Shown in pieces: positions 6,048 to 13,319 of a DNA stretch of 14,475 nt. The first letter of the stretch is position 1, and each line of letters begins with the position of its first letter. The notes beneath the pieces were generated by a model that was not told the DNA's origin, did not search any database, and was given only the letters and a program-made list of their open reading frames with translations. Origin of the DNA: an uncultured Collinsella sp. (GTDB taxonomy: Bacteria > Actinomycetota > Coriobacteriia > Coriobacteriales > Coriobacteriaceae). The position numbers were made by a program, and so were the translations under genes. The DNA lies in assembly GCA_900545615.1 (NCBI GenBank), contig UQZM01000051.1, positions 1 to 14,475 on the forward strand. The letters run 5' to 3'.

Positions 6048-8852
6048 CTATAGCGAAACGGATCCGTTTTTCTTGATGCGGGCGAGTATGTTTTTGAGCT
6101 TGTTAAAGTCGAGCGGTTTGGATAGATGGGCGTTCATGCCGGCGTCGTGTGCCGCCTTGGCGTCCTCGGCAAAGGCATTGGCGGTGAGCGCGATGATGGG
6201 GATATCGGCTGCATCGACCTTCTCGCTCAGGCGAATCGCGCGGGTTGCCTCGTAACCGTCCACGTCCGGCATCATAATGTCCATCAGGATCGCATCGAAG
6301 CTGCCGGCGGGATGCGATAGGTACAGATCGACGACTTCGTTGCCGTTGGCGGCGCGGGTGACCACGACGCCCTCGGATTCTAGCAGCGCCTGGGCAATCT
6401 CGGCATTCAATTCGTTGTCTTCGGCGAGCAGTACGTTCATGTCGGCGAGCGAGCAGTCGAGCGCCCCCTCGACCGTATTCGCCCGCGCCTGGGGGTTCTT
6501 GTCGATATCGAGCGGAATCTCCACGTAGAACGAGGTGCCCGCATGGAGCTCGCTGGTGACTTCGATGGTGCCGCCCATCAGTTCAATAAGCGACTTGACG
6601 ATTGGCATGCCCATGCCGGTTCCTTGGAACTTGCTACGCGCATCGTTACCTTCTTGGGCAAACGGCTCATAGATATGCTTTAAAAACTTGGAAGTCATGC
6701 CAATGCCGGTATCCGAAACGCTAAAGCAAAAGAGCGCGCGCCCGTTATCGAGTGGCTTGGTCTTTGAGCTAAAGGTGACGGAGCCGCCGTGCTTGTTGTA
6801 CTTAATGCTGTTGTCTAACAGGTTGATCATGATCTGTCGGATATGGGTGGGACTGCCGACCATGTATGGCCCCGTGGTGTATGGCAGACTATTGTCCTGC
6901 ATGGTGATGCCGTTATCGGATGCGCGGAGCTTGCACAGAACCAGCGTATCGTCACAGAGCTCTTTGAGGTTAAAAGGCGCATGTTCCAGTGTTATCTTGC
7001 GGTCTTCGATTTTGCCCATCTCGAGGATGTCGTTGATCAGCGAGAGCAGGTGATTGGCGGCAACACGAGCCTTGGCGCGGCTTTCGCGGGCGACCTGGAT
7101 ATCGCCTTCCTTCAATTCCTCGATATCGATAAGGCCCAGGATGCCGTTGAGCGGCGTACGGATGTCGTGGCTCATGCGCGTGAGGAATGCCGTCTTAGCG
7201 GCGTTGGCGGCGTCGGCTTTTTCGCGCTCGGTTCGAGCGCGCACGAGCGCCCAGATGAGCAGGACGATGCTGACCGACAACATACCGATGAGGGTGGAGG
7301 CAACGGCGGTGCGGTTGCGATAAAGGAATTGAAGCGTGTTGGATTCCTGGGCCGTGTACGACGTAGAGGAGTAATTGCTTGCGGAGAGCGATTCTCCGGC
7401 ATTGATGATGCCCTTGTTGATGATTCCCAGCAGCTCGGGCTTTCCGCGCGAAATCCAGCACGAGAGCTCGCAGGTGTCAGGGAGCTCGACCGTCTCGCAG
7501 TCCTCGAGATCATAACGATCGCCGAGGGTTTTTACGCGTGAACTGGGAGCGACGACGCAGCGCGCCGTTCCCCTCCTGAGGGCGTCGAACGCTTCATCGT
7601 CGGATCGGTATTCGGTCACGGTCGCTGTGGGGAACAGACTTTCAAGTACGTTTCGGTTGATAAACGATGATTTGGTACAGGCGATGTTCTGAAGATCTTT
7701 GTTCAGGTTGCTTCCGCTGTGGATGGCGGTGAGGGATATGGTCCCCAACGATACCGACTGCACAACGCCTGATTGCTCGGCAAACCAGTAATCTCGGTAT
7801 ACCGGCAGCGCGACGTCTATGCTTCCCTTTGACAGGGCCTTTGACATCATCTTGTAGCTATCAAAGGCGACGGTTTCGACCGTAATGCCAAATTTATCGT
7901 GCAACGTCGTCGCAAGCGATGCGAGCGAGCCTTCCATTTTGCCGTCTTCGTCTTCGTTGCAGTAGGGGAGTTTGCCCGTAATGTAGCCGAGCGTGATGGT
8001 GTTGCCATTTGCTTTGAGCCAGGAACGTTCGGGGCCGTTGAGCGATGATGAACCGCCGTTTTGGGCCGAGTAGTTAGATTTGACTTCGTCGATATAGCGT
8101 GGGTTGACGCGGGCGATTGCCGACATGGCGGCATTGATGTCGTCCATCAGGTCGGGGCGGCTTTTGGGGACGGCAAAATAGTAGTCGCTCGAACCAATGT
8201 AGAACATGGGGGAGGCATTGGGCGACGAGATTGTGTCGTTCATGATGACGGCATCGACTTCGTCGTTTGCGAGCGCGTCAAAGAGATCGGATCCTCCGTC
8301 ATACTCCTTGTATGTGCAGGCGATTCCTTCGCTGGCGAGCCATTGCTGGCCAACGAAGGTTTGCATGACGTCGGGGTTGCAACCGATAGTGAGACCCTGG
8401 AGTGCTTGAGGGTCACCCTTTGCAAGGTCGTCACGGTCGGGCCTGGCGTAGATGTAGTAGCGCTCGGTGCCCTCGGGGTTCGAGGAAAAGAGCAGCTTTT
8501 GGGCACGTTCCTCGGAGTAGGAGATGTTGGGCATGAGGTCGATCTCGCCTGCCTCGAGCATGTCCATAAGCTCGGTGAAGGTGCCGGAGACGTATTCGTA
8601 CCGCCAGCCGGACGTGTAGTACGACAGGGTCTGGAGGTACTCGTAACCCCATCCCGAGAGACGCTCGCCGGGGGTGCCGTCCTGGAAGCCTTCGTTGTTG
8701 ACGAGCCAACCAACGCGGACCGTCTTGACTGGCTGACTAGAGTCAGCGGCAAAAGCTTGGACAGGCGCGACGGTGCTCAGTACGGCGAGCGCGGTAAGCG
8801 CGACGGCCAGGGTGCGATATATAACTGAACGAAGGACAGTGGCAGCTCTCAC
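6048..8852 (-). CDS. Hybrid sensor histidine kinase with two fused solute-binding domains (BvgS-like)
   Basis: The protein has 934 residues. In order: signal peptide (about 1-36, AFA-AD cleavage region), a first solute-binding family 3-type domain (about 43-265), a second one (about 281-500, starting near ITLGYITGKLPYC), a single transmembrane helix (about 515-536), a short linker, DHp with H562 in MSHDIRTPLNG, HATPase_c (DNSIKYN, DTGIGM, YEPF, GTGMG), and a C-terminal receiver with D858 in LMDIMMPD. Two tandem periplasmic Venus-flytrap domains ahead of one membrane helix is the BvgS/EvgS layout, but without the PAS and the C-terminal HPt of those proteins. The GTG at 8852 is chosen because AGGA (8859-8862) is 6 bases away; the TTG at 8858 would abut that site. 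The gene is divergent from the K+ channel and upstream of the NimA-like gene. No response regulator with an output domain is nearby. Confidence 0.9.
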   Translation of the reverse strand: MRAATVLRSVIYRTLAVALTALAVLSTVAPVQAFAADSSQPVKTVRVGWLVNNEGFQDGTPGERLSGWGYEYLQTLSYYTSGWRYEYVSGTFTELMDMLEAGEIDLMPNISYSEERAQKLLFSSNPEGTERYYIYARPDRDDLAKGDPQALQGLTIGCNPDVMQTFVGQQWLASEGIACTYKEYDGGSDLFDALANDEVDAVIMNDTISSPNASPMFYIGSSDYYFAVPKSRPDLMDDINAAMSAIARVNPRYIDEVKSNYSAQNGGSSSLNGPERSWLKANGNTITLGYITGKLPYCNEDEDGKMEGSLASLATTLHDKFGITVETVAFDSYKMMSKALSKGSIDVALPVYRDYWFAEQSGVVQSVSLGTISLTAIHSGSNLNKDLQNIACTKSSFINRNVLESLFPTATVTEYRSDDEAFDALRRGTARCVVAPSSRVKTLGDRYDLEDCETVELPDTCELSCWISRGKPELLGIINKGIINAGESLSASNYSSTSYTAQESNTLQFLYRNRTAVASTLIGMLSVSIVLLIWALVRARTEREKADAANAAKTAFLTRMSHDIRTPLNGILGLIDIEELKEGDIQVARESRAKARVAANHLLSLINDILEMGKIEDRKITLEHAPFNLKELCDDTLVLCKLRASDNGITMQDNSLPYTTGPYMVGSPTHIRQIMINLLDNSIKYNKHGGSVTFSSKTKPLDNGRALFCFSVSDTGIGMTSKFLKHIYEPFAQEGNDARSKFQGTGMGMPIVKSLIELMGGTIEVTSELHAGTSFYVEIPLDIDKNPQARANTVEGALDCSLADMNVLLAEDNELNAEIAQALLESEGVVVTRAANGNEVVDLYLSHPAGSFDAILMDIMMPDVDGYEATRAIRLSEKVDAADIPIIALTANAFAEDAKAAHDAGMNAHLSKPLDFNKLKNILARIKKNGSVSL

Positions 8853-8939
8853 ATGCAATCCTAACGAATCGAGACATTACCGCATAAGGATACCAGCTCA
8901 GCCTGCCCAGTCGGCAGCCGCACAGCTAAACGCTCCCGC

Positions 8940-8997
8940 CCGGCAGTTGGGGACAGTCCCTTTCTGCCGGCACAAAAGGAACGTCCCTAGCTGCCGG
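8940..8997. repeat. 58-bp dyad-symmetric element in the divergent spacer
   Basis: The element has an exact two-fold centre between 8968 and 8969 (CC|GG). Of 29 base pairs, 23 are Watson-Crick, 2 are G.T wobbles and 4 are mismatches (8964/8973, 8960/8977, 8956/8981, 8955/8982). The ends are CCGGCAG and CTGCCGG, and the motif TTGGGGACAGTCCCTTTCTG lies in the left arm. This is the shape of a dispersed REP-like palindrome. From memory, similar sequences are common between genes in Coriobacteriia. It lies between the divergent starts of the second sensor kinase (8852) and the K+ channel (9051), so it may affect either transcript. Confidence 0.75.
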
Positions 8998-9050
8998 TTG
9001 TGGGACAATACCGAGCGAACGTGATTGGGCGTCTGGGAAAAGGGGTCGCG

Positions 9051-9476
9051 ATGAACAGGTTGAGGACGCTTTCCGACGTACTGCGACAGGCTGGCTTTGC
9101 ACGCATCACGGGTCTGTTTCTTATCTTTTACCTGCTGTGCTCGACGGCTGTCTGGCTGTCCGAGCCCACGACCCTCACGTTTGGCGATGGTCTCTGGTTT
9201 AGCTTTGAGACGGTCTCGACGATCGGCTTTGGCGACATTCCGGCCGAGACACCGGTTGCCCGCGCCATTACCGTCATTCTGAGCATCATCAGCATCTTCT
9301 ACATCGCCATGCTCACGGGCGTGGCGGTGAACTACTGCAATACGCTTATCAAGCTGCGCCAAAAGGACACCATGGCGCGCTTTATGGACGATCTTGAGCA
9401 TTTGGAAGAGCTCGATCGTGACGAGCTCGCCGATCTTTCGCGTCGCGTGCGCGAGTATCGTCGACGCCAGCGCTAA
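9051..9476 (+). CDS. Small two-helix potassium channel
   Basis: This 141-residue protein has a first membrane helix (about 19-37), a pore helix and the selectivity filter TIGFGD (57-62), which is the K+ channel signature, then a second helix (about 68-94) and a charged cytoplasmic tail ending in an Asp/Glu/Arg-rich predicted helix. It matches the Ion_trans_2 family of simple KcsA-like channels that assemble as tetramers. It lacks an RCK/TrkA-N nucleotide-binding domain, so gating must come from the short tail or the membrane. ATG 9051 is preferred over upstream in-frame GTG codons (9000, 9021) because AGGGG (9041-9045) precedes it and the membrane helix then begins at a normal distance. The LOG gene follows after 36 bp, suggesting a shared transcript. 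Confidence 0.88.
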   Translation: MNRLRTLSDVLRQAGFARITGLFLIFYLLCSTAVWLSEPTTLTFGDGLWFSFETVSTIGFGDIPAETPVARAITVILSIISIFYIAMLTGVAVNYCNTLIKLRQKDTMARFMDDLEHLEELDRDELADLSRRVREYRRRQR

Positions 9477-9512
9477 GACGAACGTCGTGCGCCACAGCAA
9501 GGGGGACCAAAT

Positions 9513-10046
9513 ATGAATATCACCGTGTATCTGGGTGCCAGTGCCGGCAATGATCCGGCGTTTCTGCCCGCGGTGCAGGAGCTGGGCAACTGGATTGGCG
9601 CCAACGGACACGCGTTGGTATACGGCGGGTCCAAATCGGGCCTGATGGGTGCGCTCGCCGATAGCGTGCTCGATGCTGGCGGACACGTGACGGGTGTTGA
9701 GCCGAGCTTTTTTATCGAGGCCGAGTTTCAACATGACGGTATCGACGACCTCATCGTGACGAGTGATATGGCCGAGCGCAAAGCCAAGATGATTGAGCTC
9801 GGCGATGCGTTCATCGCCTTTCCCGGTGGGACGGGCACGCTCGAGGAGATTGCCGAGGTCATGTCCGCGGTGTCGTTGGGGCACCTGAGTGCTCCGTGCA
9901 TCCTGTATAACCTGGACGGTTACTACAACGACCTCAAGGCGCTGCTCGGGCACATGATTGATAAAGGGCTTTCGAGCCCGAGGCGCCAGCACGGCATCTA
10001 CTTTGCCGACGATTTGCGTGAGATTGCCTCGATTATCAACGGATAA
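9513..10046 (+). CDS. LOG family (TIGR00730) nucleoside 5'-monophosphate phosphoribohydrolase
   Basis: This is a Rossmann-fold protein of 177 residues. LOG proteins cleave the N-glycosidic bond of cytokinin riboside monophosphates or AMP, releasing the base and ribose 5-phosphate; in most bacteria the physiological substrate is undefined. Signatures are VYLGASAGNDP at the N-terminus, YGGSKSGLMGALADS and the active-site PGGTGTLEE (104-112), with the catalytic Arg/Glu region ERKAKMIELGDAFIAF ahead of it. The start has an ideal ribosome site, AAGGGGG (9499-9505). It follows the K+ channel by 36 bp on the same strand. Older annotations often call this family lysine decarboxylase; nothing here supports that activity. 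Confidence 0.9.
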   Translation: MNITVYLGASAGNDPAFLPAVQELGNWIGANGHALVYGGSKSGLMGALADSVLDAGGHVTGVEPSFFIEAEFQHDGIDDLIVTSDMAERKAKMIELGDAFIAFPGGTGTLEEIAEVMSAVSLGHLSAPCILYNLDGYYNDLKALLGHMIDKGLSSPRRQHGIYFADDLREIASIING

Positions 10047-10126
10047 GTCTTGAGCCTGCTCCACTATGACTCCCAATGGTGCCGTTTGCGGCGCAGGTGG
10101 TTGGCTCGTTCGGGCAACGCGCGCTC

Positions 10127-10137
10127 TACAATAAAAT
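10127..10137 (+). promoter_or_regulatory. Candidate -10 boxes upstream of the ClC gene
   Basis: Two overlapping -10-like hexamers, TACAAT (10127-10132) and TAAAAT (10132-10137), lie in an AT-rich patch 34-45 bases before the ClC start. Support from -35 is weak: TTCGGG at 10109-10114 is 17 bases from the second box, and TTGGCT at 10101-10106 is 20 bases from the first. It suggests that the ClC gene and the gene after it can be transcribed separately from the K+ channel and LOG pair. Confidence 0.35.
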
Positions 10138-10171
10138 GTATCTATGTCGACTTTGACCGCGGGAGGACCCG

Positions 10172-11464
10172 ATGGATAACCTTGCCAAACCCACAAACCG
10201 CGCGCTGTTTTTGGTCAGCGTTGCTGTGACCGGTGCACTCGCGGGTGCTGCAGTCTGGCTATTCTTCTTTGCGATGGAGCACGGCATCGACTATCTATGG
10301 ACTGGGATCCCGCACGCACTGGGCGTCGCTTCGCCCGAGCTCGCCAGCGGCCCGTTTGGCTTTTTGCCGTACCCGTTTTTCGTTTGCCTGTTGGGCGGCT
10401 TGGTGATTGGCCTATACGAAAAGATGACGGGCATCAAGACCGATGACCTCAACCAGGTGATGGCAAAGGTTAAGCAAGACGGGCGCTACCCGTACGACAA
10501 CCTGGGCAAGCTTTCGCTCGCGGCATTGCTGCCGCTGCTGTTTGGTGGAAGTATTGGACCGGAGGCCGGCCTGACCGGCGTCATCGCGGGTCTGTGCAGC
10601 TGGGTCGGCGATCGCATGCGTCGCTTTGGCGCCGAGTTTAGGGAGCTCACGCTGCTGGGCACCCAGGCTGCTCTGACGGCGCTCTTTACCGCGCCCGTGT
10701 TTGGCTTTGTGGCGCCGCTTGCCGGAAGTGCTGACGGCCAGGGTGCCGGCGATGGTGAGGATTCCGAATCCGGTGAGATCACCATCAGGCTGCCCAAGGC
10801 GCAAAAGACCGTGGTTTACGGCATCGCGATTGCTGGCGGCCTGGGCACCTACCTGCTGCTCGGCCAGCTCATGGGCGGCGGCATGGGTATGCCGAGGTTC
10901 GAGGCTGCCGTGGTGGGCAATCTGGAGCTTATCTGGCTCATCCCTCTGTCGCTGATCGGAACAATCTGCGGCTGGCTGTACTTTGTCTCTGAGCACGCGA
11001 GCGAAGCGCTTGCTCATGCAATAGGGGCGCGCCCTGTCGTCAAAGCCATGCTGGCCGGTCTGGCGCTCGCCATCTGCGGCACGGTCCTGCCCTACACCAT
11101 GTTTGCCGGCGAGACCCAGGCCGACGTGCTCATGGAGACCTATCTGACCATCCCCGCCGGCGTGCTTATCGCGACCGGTCTTGTTAAGGCCATGCTGACG
11201 CCCGCCCTCATCAACCTTGGTTGGCGCGGCGGTCACTTCTTCCCGGTTATCTTCTCGGGTGTGAGCCTGGGCTATGGCCTTGCTATCCTCACCGGCGCCG
11301 ATCCGGTCTTTTGCGTCGCCGTCTGCACGGCATCGACGATGGGCGCCGTCATGCGCCAGCCGGTCATGGTCGTGGGCCTGCTGCTCATGTGCTTCCCACT
11401 CAAGGGTATCGTCTGCATGATCATCGCCGCCGGCATTCCGCTGCCCAAGCCGCTGCGCAAGTAG
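10172..11464 (+). CDS. ClC-family anion channel/transporter, YfeO-like
   Basis: This 430-residue polytopic membrane protein has the ClC layout. The second signature is GGSIGPEAGLTG (from 125), equivalent to the usual G(K/R)EGP, and the third is GGHFFP (353-358), matching GxFxP. The first signature GSGIP is not preserved; the matching place reads MTGIKTDD. The position of the external gating glutamate is Ile128. These features fit the YfeO-like branch labelled ion channel protein rather than the well-studied Cl-/H+ exchangers. A Gly/Asp/Glu-rich hydrophilic loop (about 183-205) splits the two halves. The start is supported by GGGAGG (10161-10166). The flavodoxin-ferredoxin gene follows after 35 bp. 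Transported ion and mechanism (channel or exchanger) are not determinable from sequence. Confidence 0.82.
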   Translation: MDNLAKPTNRALFLVSVAVTGALAGAAVWLFFFAMEHGIDYLWTGIPHALGVASPELASGPFGFLPYPFFVCLLGGLVIGLYEKMTGIKTDDLNQVMAKVKQDGRYPYDNLGKLSLAALLPLLFGGSIGPEAGLTGVIAGLCSWVGDRMRRFGAEFRELTLLGTQAALTALFTAPVFGFVAPLAGSADGQGAGDGEDSESGEITIRLPKAQKTVVYGIAIAGGLGTYLLLGQLMGGGMGMPRFEAAVVGNLELIWLIPLSLIGTICGWLYFVSEHASEALAHAIGARPVVKAMLAGLALAICGTVLPYTMFAGETQADVLMETYLTIPAGVLIATGLVKAMLTPALINLGWRGGHFFPVIFSGVSLGYGLAILTGADPVFCVAVCTASTMGAVMRQPVMVVGLLLMCFPLKGIVCMIIAAGIPLPKPLRK

Positions 11465-11499
11465 CGCGGTTTTTCACGAGTCAATTCCAGGGGTACGAG

Positions 11500-12291
11500 A
11501 TGATCCTGTACTTTAGCGCGACAGGGAACAGCGAGCATGTGGCGCGTCGCATTGCAGCGGCGACAAGCGACAAAGTTATGTCGATTGAGCGCTTTGATGC
11601 CGAGATCCTTCACCTTGCTGTGATGGAAGGCCCCTGTCGGCTGGGGTTTGTCGCCCCGGTATACGCCTGGGGCTTGCCGACGCCAATGATCGAGTTTTTG
11701 AAGACTGTCGACCTATCGGTTGCTGCCGGCACAAAGGGCGGCGAGCGCCCCTATACGTTCTATGTCTCGACATATGGTTCGACGACCGGGCAATCGGCCA
11801 AGTTCGCCCGCGATCTGCTACACGAGCGTGGGCTCGAGTTAGATGCGGCGATGAGCGTCAAGATGCCCGATACCTGGACGCCTGTTTTCGACCTGTCTGA
11901 CCCTCAAAAGGTTGAGGGTATCAATAGAGCTGCCGAGGCGCAGATTGATGCCGTGATCGAGGCGGTGCGGGCACGCCGCACGGGCAACATGATGCGCCAT
12001 CGCGTGCCTCTGTTTGCATCGTGCGCGTATCACGCAATTGGGCTGCCGCGCATGCAACAGACGAGCAAGTTTGCCGTCGATGCCGATCGCTGCATCGGCT
12101 GCGGCCTGTGTGCCAAGCGCTGCCCCATGGCGGCGATTGAGATGCGCGACGGCCTTCCCGTCTGGACAAAGCCGGAGTGCGCAGCCTGCCTTCGTTGCCT
12201 GCATTGTTGTCCCAAATTTGCCATCTCGCACGGTAAGCGCACGGCATCCCACGGTCAGTACAGGCATCCCAAGCCAGGTGTGAGGATGTAG
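11500..12291 (+). CDS. EFR1-type flavodoxin-ferredoxin fusion protein
   Basis: This 263-residue redox protein has an N-terminal flavodoxin-like domain, with the FMN phosphate loop FSATGNSEHVA just after the start and a PVYAWGLPTP loop near residue 50. A C-terminal region has two classical [4Fe-4S] motifs: C198-x2-C201-x2-C204-x3-C208 followed by Pro, and C227-x2-C230-x2-C233-x3-C237 followed by Pro. This is the architecture called EFR1 family ferredoxin in anaerobes; it would pass low-potential electrons between FMN and clusters, with partner enzymes unknown. ATG 11500 is chosen over far-upstream in-frame codons inside the ClC gene because AGGGG (11489-11493) precedes it and the protein then opens with the flavodoxin strand MILYFSATGN. 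It is convergent with the EamA transporter gene, 15 bp away. Confidence 0.9.
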   Translation: MILYFSATGNSEHVARRIAAATSDKVMSIERFDAEILHLAVMEGPCRLGFVAPVYAWGLPTPMIEFLKTVDLSVAAGTKGGERPYTFYVSTYGSTTGQSAKFARDLLHERGLELDAAMSVKMPDTWTPVFDLSDPQKVEGINRAAEAQIDAVIEAVRARRTGNMMRHRVPLFASCAYHAIGLPRMQQTSKFAVDADRCIGCGLCAKRCPMAAIEMRDGLPVWTKPECAACLRCLHCCPKFAISHGKRTASHGQYRHPKPGVRM

Positions 12292-12310
12292 CGGCTGCTG
12301 GCCGCGCTAC
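12288..12310. terminator. Hairpin spanning the convergent gene ends
   Basis: GTAGC (12288-12292) pairs with GCTAC (12306-12310), extended by GGC/GCC with a two-base bulge. It includes the TAG stop of the EFR1 gene and the last codon of the EamA gene. Neither strand has a T-run after it, so efficient intrinsic termination is doubtful. No better terminator exists between these convergent genes. Confidence 0.3.
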
Positions 12311-13182
12311 TTCCAAACTGCGAGCGCGGCGGTGCCCAGTACGATGAGGGCGAGACCGATGACGCTGTGTCGTGAGAGTTTTTCGTTGAATGCCAGGCGC
12401 GCAAATAGTACTGATACGACAATCGATAGTTTGTCGATCTGCACCACGACGCTCACCTGGCCTGTGGCGATGGCGTAGTAATAGAGCAGCCACGATGCTC
12501 CGGTCGCGATGCCCGATGTTGCGAGAAATGTGAGTTCGCGCCGGTCAGCGTGCGCGACCTGATCCAGTTTTCCCTTGGCTGCCACGATTGCCCATGTCAT
12601 AACCAGTACCACACAGGTACGGATTGCCGTGGCCAGGTTGGACTCGACGCCTTCGATGCCAACCTTGGCAAGGATGGACGTGAGCGCCGCGAACACGGCG
12701 GCACCGAGGGCGTAAGCGAGCCAGGTCCGGTCTTGCTGCTGCTCGGGTCCGGCAGACTGCTTCTTCTCGATCATTAAAAACGTGCCGAGGGTGATGACAG
12801 CAGTTCCCACGAGCTTAACCGCAAGGTTGCTCGTCTCGCCAAAAAGCACGATGGCGATCAGTGCAGCGAGTACGGTACTCATCTTGTCGACCGGTACGAC
12901 CTTATTGACGTCTCCGATGCCCAACGCCTTAAAGTAACAGATCCACGAAGCACCGGTAGCGAGTCCCGAGAGGACGAGAAAGAGCCAAGATCTGGGTTCG
13001 ATGCTGCCGATGGTTCCAATGGATCCAGAAATGCCCGCCATTGCCCAGGCGAAAACGAGCACCACGCAGGTGCGAATGGCCGTCGCGACATCGGAGTCGG
13101 TCTGCTTGATGCCGCATTTGGCCAGGACAGATGTGACGCCGGCAAAGAAAGCCGACACAAATGCTGTTGCGACCCACGACAC
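12307..13182 (-). CDS. EamA/DMT family transporter built from two near-identical halves
   Basis: This 291-residue membrane protein of the drug/metabolite transporter superfamily has about ten helices in two EamA repeats (about 1-142 and 153-290) joined by a short polar linker rich in Lys and Gln. The halves are unusually alike: ATAIRTCVVLV occurs in both (33-43 and 184-194), followed in each by an ATGASW motif and then a DK(M/L)S motif. EamA proteins export or import small metabolites; no substrate can be assigned. The start is GTG 13182 with GGGGAGG (13193-13199) ten bases upstream, slightly long but the only good site. It is transcribed alone, convergent with the EFR1 gene. No convincing promoter is seen in the 140 bp upstream; TATCAT (13236-13241 on the minus strand) is a weak -10 candidate. 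Confidence 0.88.
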   Translation of the reverse strand: MSWVATAFVSAFFAGVTSVLAKCGIKQTDSDVATAIRTCVVLVFAWAMAGISGSIGTIGSIEPRSWLFLVLSGLATGASWICYFKALGIGDVNKVVPVDKMSTVLAALIAIVLFGETSNLAVKLVGTAVITLGTFLMIEKKQSAGPEQQQDRTWLAYALGAAVFAALTSILAKVGIEGVESNLATAIRTCVVLVMTWAIVAAKGKLDQVAHADRRELTFLATSGIATGASWLLYYYAIATGQVSVVVQIDKLSIVVSVLFARLAFNEKLSRHSVIGLALIVLGTAALAVWK

Positions 13183-13319
13183 GGGTGAAATGCCTCCCCA
13201 AAGAACGACCGCGCCAGATTTACGGCGCTCGTCCGATGATACCGTCCCGCCATGAAGCTTTGATATCGCTGTGGTGAGACAGGGGCCATAGTTCGAGAGG
13301 GCATTTGGTTAAGGCTCGA

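Noticed and set aside
8061..8828. 255-codon open frame on the plus strand opposite the second sensor kinase
   Set aside because: It mirrors the binding-domain coding region of a conserved gene, with no family signature of its own.
8853..8858. TTG start for the second sensor kinase
   Set aside because: The AGGA ribosome site directly abuts the TTG, while it is correctly spaced for the GTG at 8852.
8898..10196. 432-codon open frame on the minus strand over the K+ channel and LOG genes
   Set aside because: It runs through the 58-bp palindrome and two well-supported plus-strand genes, and shows no known domain; it is a composition artefact.
11221..11499. N-terminal extension of the EFR1 gene into the ClC gene
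   Set aside because: The extension overlaps conserved ClC sequence in another frame. A good ribosome site precedes ATG 11500, where the flavodoxin fold begins.
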